Source: Alkaliphilus transvaalensis ATCC 700919 (GTDB taxonomy: Bacteria > Bacillota > Clostridia > Peptostreptococcales > Natronincolaceae). From it: a stretch of 64,000 bases of DNA. The position numbers and the translations under genes are program-made. This document shows positions 37,418 through 46,650 of this stretch, one piece after another. Each line of letters starts with the position of its first letter. Position 1 is the first letter of the stretch. The stretch covers positions 62,001 through 126,000 of the forward strand of contig NZ_JHYF01000017.1 in NCBI RefSeq assembly GCF_000621485.1, given 5' to 3'. The notes under the pieces are model-generated. The model had not been told where the DNA came from. It made no database searches and saw only the letters and a program-made list of their open reading frames with translations.

Positions 37418-38049
37418 TTTGATCCCTTCTCTTCTGGTGTTATATTTTGATCATGATCCTTTAAATAAGCATCCATATTTTGCTGGTACAAATACATTTC
37501 CACTTCAAGGGGGCTAGGTTCATTATTGATTCTCTTTTTAAAAATGTGATTAAAAAAAACCGACATTCCGGCCCCTATACCCAAACTATAGGGTATTTGA
37601 AGTATTAAAGGTGACTCTGTTTCGATTCCTGTAACAATACGATATATAGTTTTATGAGCCTGGGGCATATCGACATCTGCATGGAAATTGATAATAGCCG
37701 TTATAGAGCCAATAAACAATAAGAAGCAGACTAGAGCCAGCCTAAAATACTTATACTTATCTACTTCTGTCTGATCATCCTTTAAATTAATAATAATCTC
37801 TGGTGTACCAATGGTTAGAATGATATGTTCAGGAAACTCTTTTTTGATCAACTGTACCAATGAAATAATAGGAACAATATAGCTATTACCTTTTTTTCTA
37901 TGATTAATAGCAAAGTTTATTTCTTCAATTTTCTTTTTTTCAGTTTCCTCAGCAAATATTTCTATTAAATCCTTAAGTTGAAGATCTTGCGTAGCTTCGA
38001 TAACAATTTTTTCTTTAGACTGAATATAGATTTGTCCTTTGTTATCCAT
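37414..38049 (-). CDS. spoVAA: stage V sporulation protein AA
   Basis: 211 aa. A soluble N-terminal domain (about 1-100; KGQIYIQSKEKIVIEATQ, INFAINHRKKGNSYIVPIISLVQLIK) precedes two membrane helices (about 105-125 and 150-170) and a charged tail. The length and order fit SpoVAA. GATAAGGAGGG precedes the ATG. It overlaps spoVAB by 4 bases. Confidence 0.88.
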   Translation of the reverse strand: MDNKGQIYIQSKEKIVIEATQDLQLKDLIEIFAEETEKKKIEEINFAINHRKKGNSYIVPIISLVQLIKKEFPEHIILTIGTPEIIINLKDDQTEVDKYKYFRLALVCFLLFIGSITAIINFHADVDMPQAHKTIYRIVTGIETESPLILQIPYSLGIGAGMSVFFNHIFKKRINNEPSPLEVEMYLYQQNMDAYLKDHDQNITPEEKGSK

Positions 38050-38060
38050 AGAGTCCCTCC

Positions 38061-38210
38061 TTATCTAATGTTGGTCTCCATTAGCACTAGATCTGCCTTT
38101 TCAGGTTCTTCATACATCTTTCTGCTATTTAAGAAGTACCACGATCCAACTGCAATAAAAGCCACCAAAATAAGAATTGTCCACTTATTTTTGTTAATAT
38201 ATTTAATCAT
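38061..38210 (-). CDS. 49-aa single-helix protein leading the spoVA operon
   Basis: Starts at the ATG at 38210 after GGAAGGTGAAGAAA; the longer frame has no ribosome site. One membrane helix (about 10-27, WTILILVAFIAVGSWYFL), then a charged tail KMYEEPEKADLVLMETNIR. It ends 11 bases before spoVAA, so it belongs to the operon. It could be a lost or extra SpoVA accessory subunit. No family is recognised. Confidence 0.65.
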   Translation of the reverse strand: MIKYINKNKWTILILVAFIAVGSWYFLNSRKMYEEPEKADLVLMETNIR

Positions 38211-38231
38211 TTTCTTCACCTTCCTTAAGAG

Positions 38232-38260
38232 TATTATTTGCGAAATTATCAATTTAATTC
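38232..38260 (-). promoter_or_regulatory. candidate forespore-type promoter of the spoVA operon
   Basis: Between the sigF terminator and the first spoVA ORF, GGAATT and CAAATAATA on the minus strand are about 15 bp apart. They loosely resemble sigma-G elements (TGAATA, CATACTA). The match is weak; the position is what makes it plausible. Confidence 0.25.
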
Positions 38261-38271
38261 CTAAAAGAAAA

Positions 38272-38297
38272 AAGATGGCTATAGACTACGCCATCTT
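38272..38297 (-). terminator. terminator of the spoIIA operon
   Basis: Stem AAGATGGC/GCCATCTT with a 10-base loop that includes the sigF stop. On the minus strand TTTTTTCTTTT follows. It separates spoIIA-sigF from the spoVA operon. Confidence 0.8.
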
Positions 38298-39056
38298 CAT
38301 TAAATCCTTCATAGATTTTAATATTTTCTTTTCAATTCTAGATACTTGAACCTGGGATATTCCCAATACCTCTGCTATTTCTGTTTGAGTCTTATCTTTA
38401 AAATACCTTAAAACAATGATCTGCCTTTCCCTAGGTTCAAGTTTTGCGATAACGTCTTTTAAAAGAATTTTATCAATCACGTCAGAATCATCAGGTGAAT
38501 CTGTTTCACTTATTTTATCCATTAAATGAATCGGTGCACCATCATCATGATGAATGACATCATATAAATATTCTGGGTGAGAACTTGAATCTAGTGCCAT
38601 AACCAATTCTTCCTTCGATATATTAAGATCATCAGAAATTTCTTGTAATGTAACTTCCCTTCCCAATTCCCTCGTTAAACGCTCTTTAGAGTACTTAATT
38701 TTAGAAGCCGTTTGTTTTAAAGATCGAGAAACTTTAATGATTCCATCATCCCTTAAAAATCTTTTAATTTCTCCTACGATCATTGGAACTGCATATGTAG
38801 AAAATCTTACATCAAAACTTGTATCAAACTTTTTAATGGCTTTAATCAAACCAATGCACCCCAGTTGAAATAAGTCTTCCTTTTCATATCCCCTATTGGC
38901 AAAACGCTTGATTACACTTCTTACTAATCCTAAATTATGACTCACTAGCAATTCTTGAGCCTTCACATCTCCCTGTTGTGCCCGATGAACTAATTCCATA
39001 GTTTCATCATGCTCTAATATTTCCAGTTGTTCCCCTGATACCGCTGCAATATTCAT
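38286..39056 (-). CDS. sigF: sporulation sigma factor SigF
   Basis: 256 aa. Region 2 has NLGLVRSVIKRFANRGYEKEDLFQLGCIGLIKAIKKFD, region 3 FLRDDGIIKVSRSLKQ, and region 4 LEPRERQIIVLRYFKDKTQTEIAEVLGISQVQVSRIEKKIL. It is the first forespore sigma factor, held by SpoIIAB. It is the last gene of the spoIIA operon and lies 12 bases after spoIIAB. Confidence 0.97.
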   Translation of the reverse strand: MNIAAVSGEQLEILEHDETMELVHRAQQGDVKAQELLVSHNLGLVRSVIKRFANRGYEKEDLFQLGCIGLIKAIKKFDTSFDVRFSTYAVPMIVGEIKRFLRDDGIIKVSRSLKQTASKIKYSKERLTRELGREVTLQEISDDLNISKEELVMALDSSSHPEYLYDVIHHDDGAPIHLMDKISETDSPDDSDVIDKILLKDVIAKLEPRERQIIVLRYFKDKTQTEIAEVLGISQVQVSRIEKKILKSMKDLMKMA

Positions 39057-39068
39057 AATATCTACCCC

Positions 39069-39506
39069 TTACTCTGCAACGAGGCTTTTAAATTTTTTTA
39101 CCATCCTTATACTAGTTCCCTTTCCAGGTTCAGAATATACATAAACTTGATCCATAAATGTTTCCATCACTGTAAATCCCATCCCAGAACGTTCTAATTC
39201 AGGTTTCGATGTGAATAATGGCTCCATAGCTTGAGGAATATCGTTAATTCCTCTACCGTTGTCTTCTACAAGTATTTCTAATTCATTGTTATGTATTTTA
39301 CAAGTTAGGGTTACTACACCCATTTTGTCTTCATAACCATGAATAATGGCATTTGTTACAGCTTCCGAAACAGCAGTCTTAATATCTGAGATTTCTTCTA
39401 ATGTAGGGTCTAATTGAGCTGCAAAAGAAGCTACTACCACCCTCGCAAAAGATTCATTCTGTGATTTGCTGTCAAATTCTAATTTCATATAGTTTTTATA
39501 TTCCAT
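39069..39506 (-). CDS. spoIIAB: anti-sigma F factor / serine kinase SpoIIAB
   Basis: 145 aa, GHKL ATPase fold. N box [14 protein letters not shown]1 DNGRGIND and G2 [14 protein letters not shown] are all present. It binds SigF and phosphorylates SpoIIAA. It lies 15 bases after spoIIAA; TAAAGGAG precedes the ATG. Confidence 0.97.
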   Translation of the reverse strand: MEYKNYMKLEFDSKSQNESFARVVVASFAAQLDPTLEEISDIKTAVSEAVTNAIIHGYEDKMGVVTLTCKIHNNELEILVEDNGRGINDIPQAMEPLFTSKPELERSGMGFTVMETFMDQVYVYSEPGKGTSIRMVKKFKSLVAE

Positions 39507-39521
39507 TATTTTAACACTCCT

Positions 39522-39857
39522 TTACAAGCGATTGAGGGCTTCTGTAAGATTTTCATACTTCTCAACAATTCGATATAACCCCGAAAGTGAAAAGATCTTA
39601 TCAATCTTTTCTGGTACTTCTATAATTGCTACTTTACCACCCATTTTAGAGATATTTTTATATCTACCCATAATTACCCCTATTCCCGAGCTATCCATAA
39701 ACCTTAAGTCAGCTAGGTTAAAGATAAGGTGCTTAGTCCTCTTTTTTTCAATCATTTCGTCTAATTCTACTCGGATATTTTCTGCCACATGATGATCTAG
39801 TTCACCGTCAAATTTGATAATTAATTTGTTGTCTATTACTTCATAATTTAATAACAA
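39522..39857 (-). CDS. spoIIAA: anti-anti-sigma factor SpoIIAA
   Basis: 111 aa STAS domain. The phosphorylation site is in DLRFMDSSGIGVIMGRY, probably Ser57. It frees SigF by binding SpoIIAB when unphosphorylated. The start is TTG at 39857, seven bases after GAGGAGG. It is the first gene of the spoIIA operon. Confidence 0.95.
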   Translation of the reverse strand: MLLNYEVIDNKLIIKFDGELDHHVAENIRVELDEMIEKKRTKHLIFNLADLRFMDSSGIGVIMGRYKNISKMGGKVAIIEVPEKIDKIFSLSGLYRIVEKYENLTEALNRL

Positions 39858-40333
39858 CTTGTTCCCTCCTCTTCTGTAATAATTTCATATTCACTTGCAT
39901 ATAGTTCTCTTTTTCTTTTAATATCTCCTTCATAGAAAAAACACTAGTTTTGTCTTGTTTTGGAGGTTTTTGCGAATATGAAAAAAACACACTTCTGGTT
40001 AGGAAGATTGTTTTTGGGTGGGAAGGGGGTTTGGTTGTATTCCCAAAAGGAATTGGTTTCTTTACTAACTTTTCAATGGTACAAAAGAAAATATCCATCA
40101 TTATTTAGTTACTCTGTTTTTCAAAATTACCTTTAACCTTTTTTTATTTATACGTTGAATTAACTATTGTTTCATTGTTAATTTTGTCATATTATATAAT
40201 TAATGGAAATCATTAAGCGACTCTATCTATAGATAAAAAAACTATTTATAGGTTAGCTAATTCAATTGAGTAATTAAAAGAAACATAACTTATTATTGCA
40301 GATAACTTACTCATCCATGAAAGGGGGAAATAT
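39858..40333. other. promoter region between spoIIA operon and lipoprotein gene
   Basis: 476 bp between divergent transcripts. A frame of 86 codons runs leftward into spoIIAA but lacks a good start and overlaps its ribosome site, so it is not called. An inverted pair ATTCC/GGAAT occurs at about 40039-40054. No clear sigma-H promoter was found. Confidence 0.5.
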
Positions 40334-40930
40334 ATGAGAAAAATTTGTATCGTTATTTTAGTACTACTATTATCAGTTGGTTGTACCCCTCAGTCTAATG
40401 AAGGTACTATCCATGAGGAAGGGTTTTCCTATATAAAAACCATTGAAAATGAGCTAAAGGATGAATATGACGGTGATTATAATATTCCTATTCATCCGGA
40501 ATATGAGATACTTCGTGTTCATTTAATCAACGCCCTATCATTTTTAACATTTCCACCGGATATGGTGATCTATTATGGCGTAAATAAAGGGGATTTAATT
40601 GAAACTTTCGAAGATCCCGATTTTATTAAAAGTCATGAAGAGGGAGTGGGGAAAAATTTATATGGCCTTTACGAGGGAGCCATCATTGCCCAATTGACAT
40701 ATTCACCTGTAAAAGGTGGTGAAATGGATGGGGATCATTTCTGGAGTATTAATGGTTATAATGATATCCCTTATGTATTTATATCGCCAGAACAAAATAA
40801 AATATATACTAAAATAGACCTAGAACAAGGTGGATATAATATAATCTTTCATTTAAGTGATTATTTTACAGAAGATGATGCAAAGGCCTTCACAACATTT
40901 TTATTAAATAAGGTGAAACCATTATCTTAA
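40334..40930 (+). CDS. lipoprotein of unknown function
   Basis: 198 aa. A lipoprotein signal with lipobox LSVGC (Cys17) is followed by an acidic globular domain with FDYFTEDDAKAF-like end and DMVIYYGVNKGDLIETFEDPDF. GAAAGGGGG precedes the ATG. No named family is recognised. It is monocistronic with its own terminator. It probably sits on the outer face of the membrane. Confidence 0.75.
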   Translation: MRKICIVILVLLLSVGCTPQSNEGTIHEEGFSYIKTIENELKDEYDGDYNIPIHPEYEILRVHLINALSFLTFPPDMVIYYGVNKGDLIETFEDPDFIKSHEEGVGKNLYGLYEGAIIAQLTYSPVKGGEMDGDHFWSINGYNDIPYVFISPEQNKIYTKIDLEQGGYNIIFHLSDYFTEDDAKAFTTFLLNKVKPLS

Positions 40931-41027
40931 ATAAGGGCTAACAATCATTTTATATTCAGTATTCTTTTTAATTTCAGTAGTCTAATTAACTTATTTAATT
41001 TAATCTACTTTATAAATTCATTTTAAT

Positions 41028-41057
41028 AGTCACTTTGATATAGGGTGACTTTTTTTC
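41028..41057 (+). terminator. terminator after the lipoprotein gene
   Basis: Stem AGTCAC/GTGACT with an 11-base loop, then seven T. The hairpin is short but the tail is good. Confidence 0.6.
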
Positions 41058-41357
41058 TTGCCATAATTTATTATCTTTATTTCCCTCATAAGAAAAGCTG
41101 TCTGCCATCCAACGCTCTTTGGCCTCTGGCCTCTCAATATACTTTATAACATAATTGCACCTTTTATAATTGTTAGAATTATATCAAAAGATTACTTTTC
41201 TTCCTCTTTGGGTATAATTTTCTTATCACAATCAATAGTTTTTCACAATAAAATTCACCCTCTTTTTATCCTATATCCCTTTAAAATACTTATTGTTAAT
41301 TAAATAACATTTTTTTGATTTTTCAGATTCATTAAAATCCCTTAATAAATTGAATAT

Positions 41358-41372
41358 TGTATACACTATACA
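41358..41372 (+). promoter_or_regulatory. candidate operator upstream of pflB
   Basis: Perfect inverted repeat TGTATA-CAC-TATACA, about 12 bp before the -10 candidate TACAAT. TGTATAC half-sites are seen with GntR-type regulators, but the regulator here is unknown. Confidence 0.4.
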
Positions 41373-41381
41373 GGATCTTTA

Positions 41382-41390
41382 TGGTACAAT
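41382..41390 (+). promoter_or_regulatory. extended -10 promoter candidate of pflB
   Basis: TGGTACAAT is a TGn-extended -10 element, 76 bp before the pflB ATG. No strong -35 is present, and the inverted repeat at 41358 occupies that side, which would suit a regulated promoter. Confidence 0.45.
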
Positions 41391-41466
41391 AAGGTTAGAT
41401 AGTAATTAAGAATTATTCTCTACTACTTACTCATTAACTATTTAATATAAACAAAGGAGTGATCTC

Positions 41467-43695
41467 ATGAAGGTATTTGACATTTTTCAAACAGGTAAAT
41501 GGTCCAAAGAAATTGATGTTAGAAACTTTATTCAACTAAATTATACTCCCTATAATGGAGATGATTCTTTCCTTATGGGGCCCACGGAAGAAACAAAAGA
41601 CTTATGGAAAAAAGTATCTCATTTAATGGAAGAGGAACGTAAAAACAATGGCACTTTAGATGTTGACGCTGATACGATTTCAAGCATTATCTCCCATAAA
41701 CCAGGTTATATTGATAAAAAGATTGAAAAAATATATGGTCTTCAAACAGATGCTCCCCTTAAACGAGCAGTTCTACCCTACGGAGGTATTCGTATGGTGG
41801 AAAAATCTTGCGAGGCTTACGGGTTTCAACTTAACCCTCAAATTTCAGAAATCTTTAACAAGTATCGTAAAACCCACAATGACGGTGTATTCGATGCCTA
41901 TACGCCTGAAATGTATGCTGCAAGAAAAGCTGGTATCATTACAGGACTACCTGATGCCTATGGTAGAGGAAGAATTATTGGCGATTACAGAAGAGTTGCC
42001 CTTTATGGAGTGGACCATCTGATCGAAGATAAAAGAAAACAATTATCTACACTAGAAGTAGATCAGATGGTGGAAGATATTATTAGACTAAGAGAAGAAA
42101 TAGCTGAACAAATTAAAGCTCTAAATGAACTAAAAGAAATGGCATTAGCTTATGGATTTGACATTTCTAAGCCTGCTGCCAATGCTTTTGAAGCAATTCA
42201 ATGGTTATATTTTGCTTATTTAGCAGCTGTAAAAGAACAAAATGGTGCTGCCATGAGTATTGGGCGTATATCTACCTTCCTTGATATCTATATTGAAAAA
42301 GATATCGCTGAAGGAAAACTATCAGAAGTAGATGCTCAAGAAATGATCGACCACTTTGTTATGAAACTAAGAATGGTAAGATTTTTAAGAACACCTGATT
42401 ATAATGAGCTATTTAGCGGAGACCCTACATGGGTAACAGAATGTATCGGTGGTATGGGCTTAGATGGGAGAACTTTAGTTACAAAGACTTCCTTCCGTAT
42501 TTTAAATACTTTATATAATTTAGGGGCAGCCCCAGAGCCAAATTTAACAGTGTTATGGTCTACTAGTCTTCCTGAAAACTTTAAAGCCTTCTGCTCTAAG
42601 GTTTCAATAGATACCAGTTCTCTACAGTATGAAAATGATGACTTAATGAGGGAGTATTGGGGAGACGATTACGGTATTGCCTGCTGCGTATCTGCCATGA
42701 AAATTGGAAAGCAAATGCAGTTCTTTGGCGCTCGATGCAACCTAGCTAAAGCCCTACTTTATGCTATTAACGGTGGTAAAGACGAGCAAACTGGCATTCA
42801 AGTTGGTCCAAAATTTGAGCCTATCAAAGCTGATGTTTTAAATTATGAAGAAGTAAAAGAAAAGTTCGATACCTTCGTAAATTGGTTAGCAAAACTATAT
42901 GTAAATACATTGAATGTGATTCATTACATGCATGACAAGTATGCTTATGAAAGAATTCAGATGGCCCTACATGATCGAGATATTGTTAGAACAATGGCAT
43001 GCGGGATTGCAGGCTTATCTGTTTGCGCTGATGCCTTTAGTGCCATCAAACATGCAAAAGTTAAAGTAATTAGAAACGAAGCTGGTCTTGCTGTAGACTA
43101 CGAGATTGAAGGAGACTTCCCTAAGTACGGTAATAACGATGATGTTGTAGACAGAATTGCTGAAGAGCTAGTTGAAGACTTTATGACTGCCATTAAGAAA
43201 AATAAAACCTATAGAGATTCGATCCCTACTCAATCTGTTCTTACGATTACTTCTAATGTTGTATATGGTAAGAAAACAGGTAGTACACCAGATGGCAGAA
43301 AAGCTGGTGAACCCTTTGCTCCTGGTGCTAACCCGATGCATGGTAGAGATGAAAAAGGTGCATTAGCTTCCCTTGCTTCCGTAGCTAAGTTACCTTACCA
43401 ACATGCTTTAGATGGTATTTCCTATACCTTCTCTATTATTCCTAAAGCCCTAGGAAAAACAATGGAAAATAGAGTTCAAGTGTTATCTTCTCTATTAGAC
43501 GGATATTTTGGTCAAGGTGGCCATCACATTAACATTAATGTATTTGAAAAAGAAACTTTAATAGATGCTATGGAACACCCAGAAAAATACCCACAATTAA
43601 CTGTAAGGGTTTCAGGATATGCCGTTAACTTTATTAAATTAACTAAAGAGCAGCAAATAGACGTAATTAATAGAACCTTCCACGGAGAAGTATAG
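41467..43695 (+). CDS. pflB: pyruvate formate-lyase (formate C-acetyltransferase)
   Basis: 742 aa, full length. The active-site Cys pair is C406-C407 in IACCVSAM and the glycyl radical site is Gly717 in RVSGYAVNF. It splits pyruvate and CoA into acetyl-CoA and formate in anaerobic fermentation. It is destroyed by oxygen in its active form, so the host is an anaerobe. AAAGGAG precedes the ATG. It is the first gene of the pflBA operon. Confidence 0.97.
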   Translation: MKVFDIFQTGKWSKEIDVRNFIQLNYTPYNGDDSFLMGPTEETKDLWKKVSHLMEEERKNNGTLDVDADTISSIISHKPGYIDKKIEKIYGLQTDAPLKRAVLPYGGIRMVEKSCEAYGFQLNPQISEIFNKYRKTHNDGVFDAYTPEMYAARKAGIITGLPDAYGRGRIIGDYRRVALYGVDHLIEDKRKQLSTLEVDQMVEDIIRLREEIAEQIKALNELKEMALAYGFDISKPAANAFEAIQWLYFAYLAAVKEQNGAAMSIGRISTFLDIYIEKDIAEGKLSEVDAQEMIDHFVMKLRMVRFLRTPDYNELFSGDPTWVTECIGGMGLDGRTLVTKTSFRILNTLYNLGAAPEPNLTVLWSTSLPENFKAFCSKVSIDTSSLQYENDDLMREYWGDDYGIACCVSAMKIGKQMQFFGARCNLAKALLYAINGGKDEQTGIQVGPKFEPIKADVLNYEEVKEKFDTFVNWLAKLYVNTLNVIHYMHDKYAYERIQMALHDRDIVRTMACGIAGLSVCADAFSAIKHAKVKVIRNEAGLAVDYEIEGDFPKYGNNDDVVDRIAEELVEDFMTAIKKNKTYRDSIPTQSVLTITSNVVYGKKTGSTPDGRKAGEPFAPGANPMHGRDEKGALASLASVAKLPYQHALDGISYTFSIIPKALGKTMENRVQVLSSLLDGYFGQGGHHININVFEKETLIDAMEHPEKYPQLTVRVSGYAVNFIKLTKEQQIDVINRTFHGEV

Positions 43696-43725
43696 AATTA
43701 AAATATAGAAAGGTAGGTGAACCTG

Positions 43726-44472
43726 ATGTCAATAAAAGGAATGATTCATTCAGTTGAAACCTTTGGTACCGTCGATGGCCCTGGAATCAGATATATTGTA
43801 TTCTTTCAAGGTTGCCCTTTAAGGTGCCAATATTGTCACAACCGTGATACATGGAACCTTAAAGATGGTAAAGAAGTAACTGTTGATGAATTAATCAATG
43901 ATATAAAAAAATATATTCCCTTTATGAAGTCCTCTAATGGTGGTGTAACCATAAGTGGAGGTGAGCCTACCCTTCAGTTAGAATTTCTGACAGCCCTATT
44001 AAAGGAACTAAAAAATTTAGGGATCCATACTTGCTTAGATACATCTGGTTTTGTTCATTTAGACGGTGTAAAAGGCTTGTTAGAATATGTTGACCTTGTT
44101 TTATTAGACATTAAGCATATTGATTCTGAAAAGCATCTTATGCTTACAGGTGTGGAAAATAAAAAGACCTTAGAATTTGCAAAGTATCTAGCAGAAATTA
44201 ACAAAGATATGTGGATTCGCCACGTTGTCGTACCAACGATAACCGATTCTCCAGAGGATGTCAAAGAATTGGCTGCCTTCATTAACACTTTAAAAAGTGT
44301 TAAAAAAGTAGAGCTTCTCCCCTATCATTCTATGGGGAAAATTAAATGGAAAAAGCTCCATCAACTTTATCCTTTAGAAGATATTAAGGACGCAACCGAC
44401 CAAGATCTTTTAAGGGTGGCAAAGTTAATGGATCAAAAAGGTGTTAAAGTTATTGGTAGCGTTGTTGCATAA
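43726..44472 (+). CDS. pflA: pyruvate formate-lyase activating enzyme
   Basis: 248 aa radical-SAM protein. The cluster motif is CPLRCQYC (C30, C34, C37), and TVDGPGIRYIVFFQGC and TISGGEPTLQ are typical. It makes the glycyl radical in PflB. The start is the ATG at 43726 after AGGTGA; the GTG further up overlaps the ribosome site. It lies 30 bases after pflB, with a strong terminator. Confidence 0.95.
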   Translation: MSIKGMIHSVETFGTVDGPGIRYIVFFQGCPLRCQYCHNRDTWNLKDGKEVTVDELINDIKKYIPFMKSSNGGVTISGGEPTLQLEFLTALLKELKNLGIHTCLDTSGFVHLDGVKGLLEYVDLVLLDIKHIDSEKHLMLTGVENKKTLEFAKYLAEINKDMWIRHVVVPTITDSPEDVKELAAFINTLKSVKKVELLPYHSMGKIKWKKLHQLYPLEDIKDATDQDLLRVAKLMDQKGVKVIGSVVA

Positions 44473-44477
44473 ATAAC

Positions 44478-44523
44478 AGAAACCAGTAGGCTACTATCAT
44501 TAGTGATAGGCCTACTGGTTTCT
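44478..44523. terminator. strong bidirectional terminator after pflA
   Basis: Long imperfect stem AGAAACCAGTAGG.../...CCTACTGGTTTCT, T-rich after it on the plus strand (TTTATTTTTT). It is shared with the convergent 44524 gene. Confidence 0.85.
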
Positions 44524-44871
44524 TTATTTTTTCTTCACTCCTAATATACTGCTTAATATAACGTTAGCAATACTAATTAAAATAGAACCTATTAATGCAT
44601 CAATAAATCCCCTTACAACCAAACCATCCACTACATGGGCAGTAGCCATTAGAACAACAGCATTAATGACAAAGGTAAAGAGTCCTAATGTCATAATTGT
44701 AATCGGCAGTGTAAAAAAAACAATAATTGGTCTTACAAAAGTATTAACTAACCCTATAATGACAGCAGCAATTAAAGTTGCTTCGAAGCTACTGACACTA
44801 ATTCCCTCCATTAAATAGGCAATAGAATAGATTGATACAGCACTTACAAACCATCGGATGATAAATTTCAT
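44524..44871 (-). CDS. phage holin family (4-TM superfamily IV) membrane protein
   Basis: 115 aa with four membrane helices. NTFVRPIIVFFTLPITIMTLGLF is the hallmark of this family, which is chromosomal in most bacteria and not a sign of prophage. No lysis genes are nearby. The start is the ATG at 44871, after GGAGGT, not the earlier ATG touching that site. The function is unknown. Confidence 0.85.
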   Translation of the reverse strand: MKFIIRWFVSAVSIYSIAYLMEGISVSSFEATLIAAVIIGLVNTFVRPIIVFFTLPITIMTLGLFTFVINAVVLMATAHVVDGLVVRGFIDALIGSILISIANVILSSILGVKKK

Positions 44872-44897
44872 TCCCATACCTCCATTCCCCTAGAAAA

Positions 44898-45044
44898 AAA
44901 GTCTTCTTTATAAAGATTTAAAGGATGACTTTAGATGAAGAAGCAAAGCACTTACACAATTTAATCCAATTAAATTGGCTATCTGCTTATGTTGAAACTC
45001 ATTACATAAAGTTCTTTATATAAAAATAATTATAGAAGAACTTT
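44898..45044 (+). repeat. double-hairpin intergenic repeat, full copy B
   Basis: 147 bp. Left hairpin AAAGTCTTCTTT...AAAGGATGACTTT, middle part CACTTACACAATTTAATCCAAT, GAAACTCATTACAT, and right hairpin AAAGTTCTT...AAGAACTTT. It aligns end to end with 18731-18873. It sits in the divergent promoter gap upstream of the holin-like and MogA-like genes. Confidence 0.8.
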
Positions 45045-45161
45045 AAAATTCCTTATAAAAATTTTATAATTTAATATCCAAATACTATGCTATACTAATT
45101 ATATGATTCTGTAAAGACAAATTTCCCATTAATGGAATTATTTTTAGAAAGGATGGTTTAT

Positions 45162-45662
45162 ATGGTTACAATAGGTATCATTACTGCTAGTGATAAAGGT
45201 TCTAGAGGAGAAAGAGTTGACACCAGCGGGCCACTAATTGAAGAAATTTTAAAGGACATGGGAGCTGTGGTTAAAGAATACGCAATTGTTCCCGATGAAA
45301 GAGATCAACTCTCAGAAAAGATGAGATATATGTGTGATGAACTAAAGTTAGATTTAGTATTTACCACAGGCGGTACTGGCTTTTCTCCAAGGGATATTAC
45401 CCCCGAAGCTACGCTAGATATAATTGAAAGACTAGTGCCTGGTATTCCAGAGGCTATTCGAATGAAGAGCCTTTCTATTACACCAAAGGCTATGCTTTCT
45501 AGAGCAGTTGCAGGAATCAGAAAACAAACCCTTATTATCAATCTTCCAGGTAGTCCTAAAGGGGTTAAAGAAAGCTTAGAAATAATCCTTCCTGCCCTTT
45601 CCCACGGTGTGGGGATTCTTAAAGGCTTAGAAGGTGAATGTGGTGGTCATCATAAAAAATAA
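45162..45662 (+). CDS. mogA: molybdenum cofactor MogA/MoaB-type protein
   Basis: 166 aa with the MoCF-binding fold. TIGIITASDKGSRGERVDTSG, VFTTGGTGFSPRDITPEAT and INLPGSPKGVKESL are typical. The enzyme adenylates molybdopterin before metal insertion. No other molybdenum genes are in view. The start is the ATG at 45162, eight bases after AAAGGA; the longer frame lacks a ribosome site. It shares a terminator with the convergent amidase gene. Confidence 0.88.
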   Translation: MVTIGIITASDKGSRGERVDTSGPLIEEILKDMGAVVKEYAIVPDERDQLSEKMRYMCDELKLDLVFTTGGTGFSPRDITPEATLDIIERLVPGIPEAIRMKSLSITPKAMLSRAVAGIRKQTLIINLPGSPKGVKESLEIILPALSHGVGILKGLEGECGGHHKK

Positions 45663-45681
45663 GCCTATTTTAAGGCTTATT
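45658..45681. terminator. bidirectional terminator
   Basis: Stem AATAAGCCT/AGGCTTATT with a 6-base loop, then TTTTTA on the plus strand, between convergent mogA-like and amidase genes. Confidence 0.75.
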
Positions 45682-46489
45682 TTTTATTTATTATGATTGA
45701 TTTAGTTGTTCCATTGTAGTTAACATTATAATTATAGACTTCTAAAAATCTTATAGGAACATAAAACCTGCCATCTAACATAAATCCTTCTACTACTGCC
45801 CCGGTTCCATCAACTGTTACCCTCATTGATGTTGAAGTCAATTTCCCATCACTGCCACTACCTACATTATCATTATTAGCATTTCCACCGTTACTATTAA
45901 GTGGATAAGCCTCTTTTATGGCTTTTAAAATCCCCTCGGCTAATTTTTGTCTAAAGCTATTGGTTTTTAACAAAGCTTCTTCTTCAGGATTTGAATGAAA
46001 TCCCATCTCAACAATTAATGAAGGCATCCTGGTGGCTCGTATAACTGCATAATAATCCCTGCCATATAAAGATGATCCTGCCGCTGTTACCAATCTAGTT
46101 TTTACGCCTCGATCCCTTAAGCCAGTTTCTGCAACTAGCCTTTTTTGAAGAATCTCTGCTACCCCCTTAGCTTCTTTTCTATACCGGTCTCCATCTATTC
46201 CATTATAGCTATGGAAGGTTTCTATTCCATTAGCAGAAGGGTTGGCAGCAGCATTTGTATGAAGACTTATAAACAAATTACCTTGCCAATCATTTGCTAT
46301 TCTAGACCTTTCACTTAAACTAACTGTTGTGTCTGTTTCCCTTGTCATCTTAACAATATATCCTTCTTTAGTTAACAACTCCCTCAACTTTATTCCTATA
46401 TCTAAAACGCCATCAGCTTCAATATATCCAGTCGGTCCTCTATTACTTCTATCTTGTCCTCCATGACCAGGATCTATAACTATTTTCAT
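45677..46489 (-). CDS. N-acetylmuramoyl-L-alanine amidase with C-terminal stalk domain
   Basis: 270 aa. Amidase_3 zinc ligands are His9 (DPGHGGQD), Glu24 (EADGVLD) and His77 (SLHTNA), with catalytic Glu161 (VEMGFHSNPEE). A C-terminal copper amine oxidase N-like stalk domain (about 215-270, MLDGRFYVPIRFLEVYNYNV) follows an Asn/Gly linker. No signal peptide is present: the ATG at 46489 with TTAGGAGGTGGGAGT starts directly at the fold. It may act inside the mother cell or be exported by another route. Confidence 0.88.
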   Translation of the reverse strand: MKIVIDPGHGGQDRSNRGPTGYIEADGVLDIGIKLRELLTKEGYIVKMTRETDTTVSLSERSRIANDWQGNLFISLHTNAAANPSANGIETFHSYNGIDGDRYRKEAKGVAEILQKRLVAETGLRDRGVKTRLVTAAGSSLYGRDYYAVIRATRMPSLIVEMGFHSNPEEEALLKTNSFRQKLAEGILKAIKEAYPLNSNGGNANNDNVGSGSDGKLTSTSMRVTVDGTGAVVEGFMLDGRFYVPIRFLEVYNYNVNYNGTTKSIIINKK

Positions 46490-46650
46490 ACTCCCACCTC
46501 CTAAAAATATTCTATTCTTAATAATTAGATTGGTGTTCATTTTTCAATTTTTTTACATCCTGTAGAATTTCATCAACCTGCATATCGAGATTGAAGCTGG
46601 TAATAATATTGTAGTACTACAAAATTACATTTCCCAAGAAGGTGAATATA

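Larger units (their letters stand above)
40931..41466. other. region upstream of pflB
   Basis: 536 bp holding the lipoprotein-gene terminator (41028-41057), an inverted repeat (41358-41372) and an extended -10 promoter candidate for pflB (41382-41390). No ORF is supportable. The long leader leaves room for further regulation. Confidence 0.55.

Noticed and set aside
39841-40101. 86-codon minus-strand frame running into spoIIAA
   Set aside because: It overlaps the ribosome site and start of spoIIAA, has no good start signal, and its product looks like translated leader sequence.
44524-44871. Prophage remnant suggested by a holin-family protein
   Set aside because: This 4-TM family is chromosomal in many bacteria, and no other phage gene is near.
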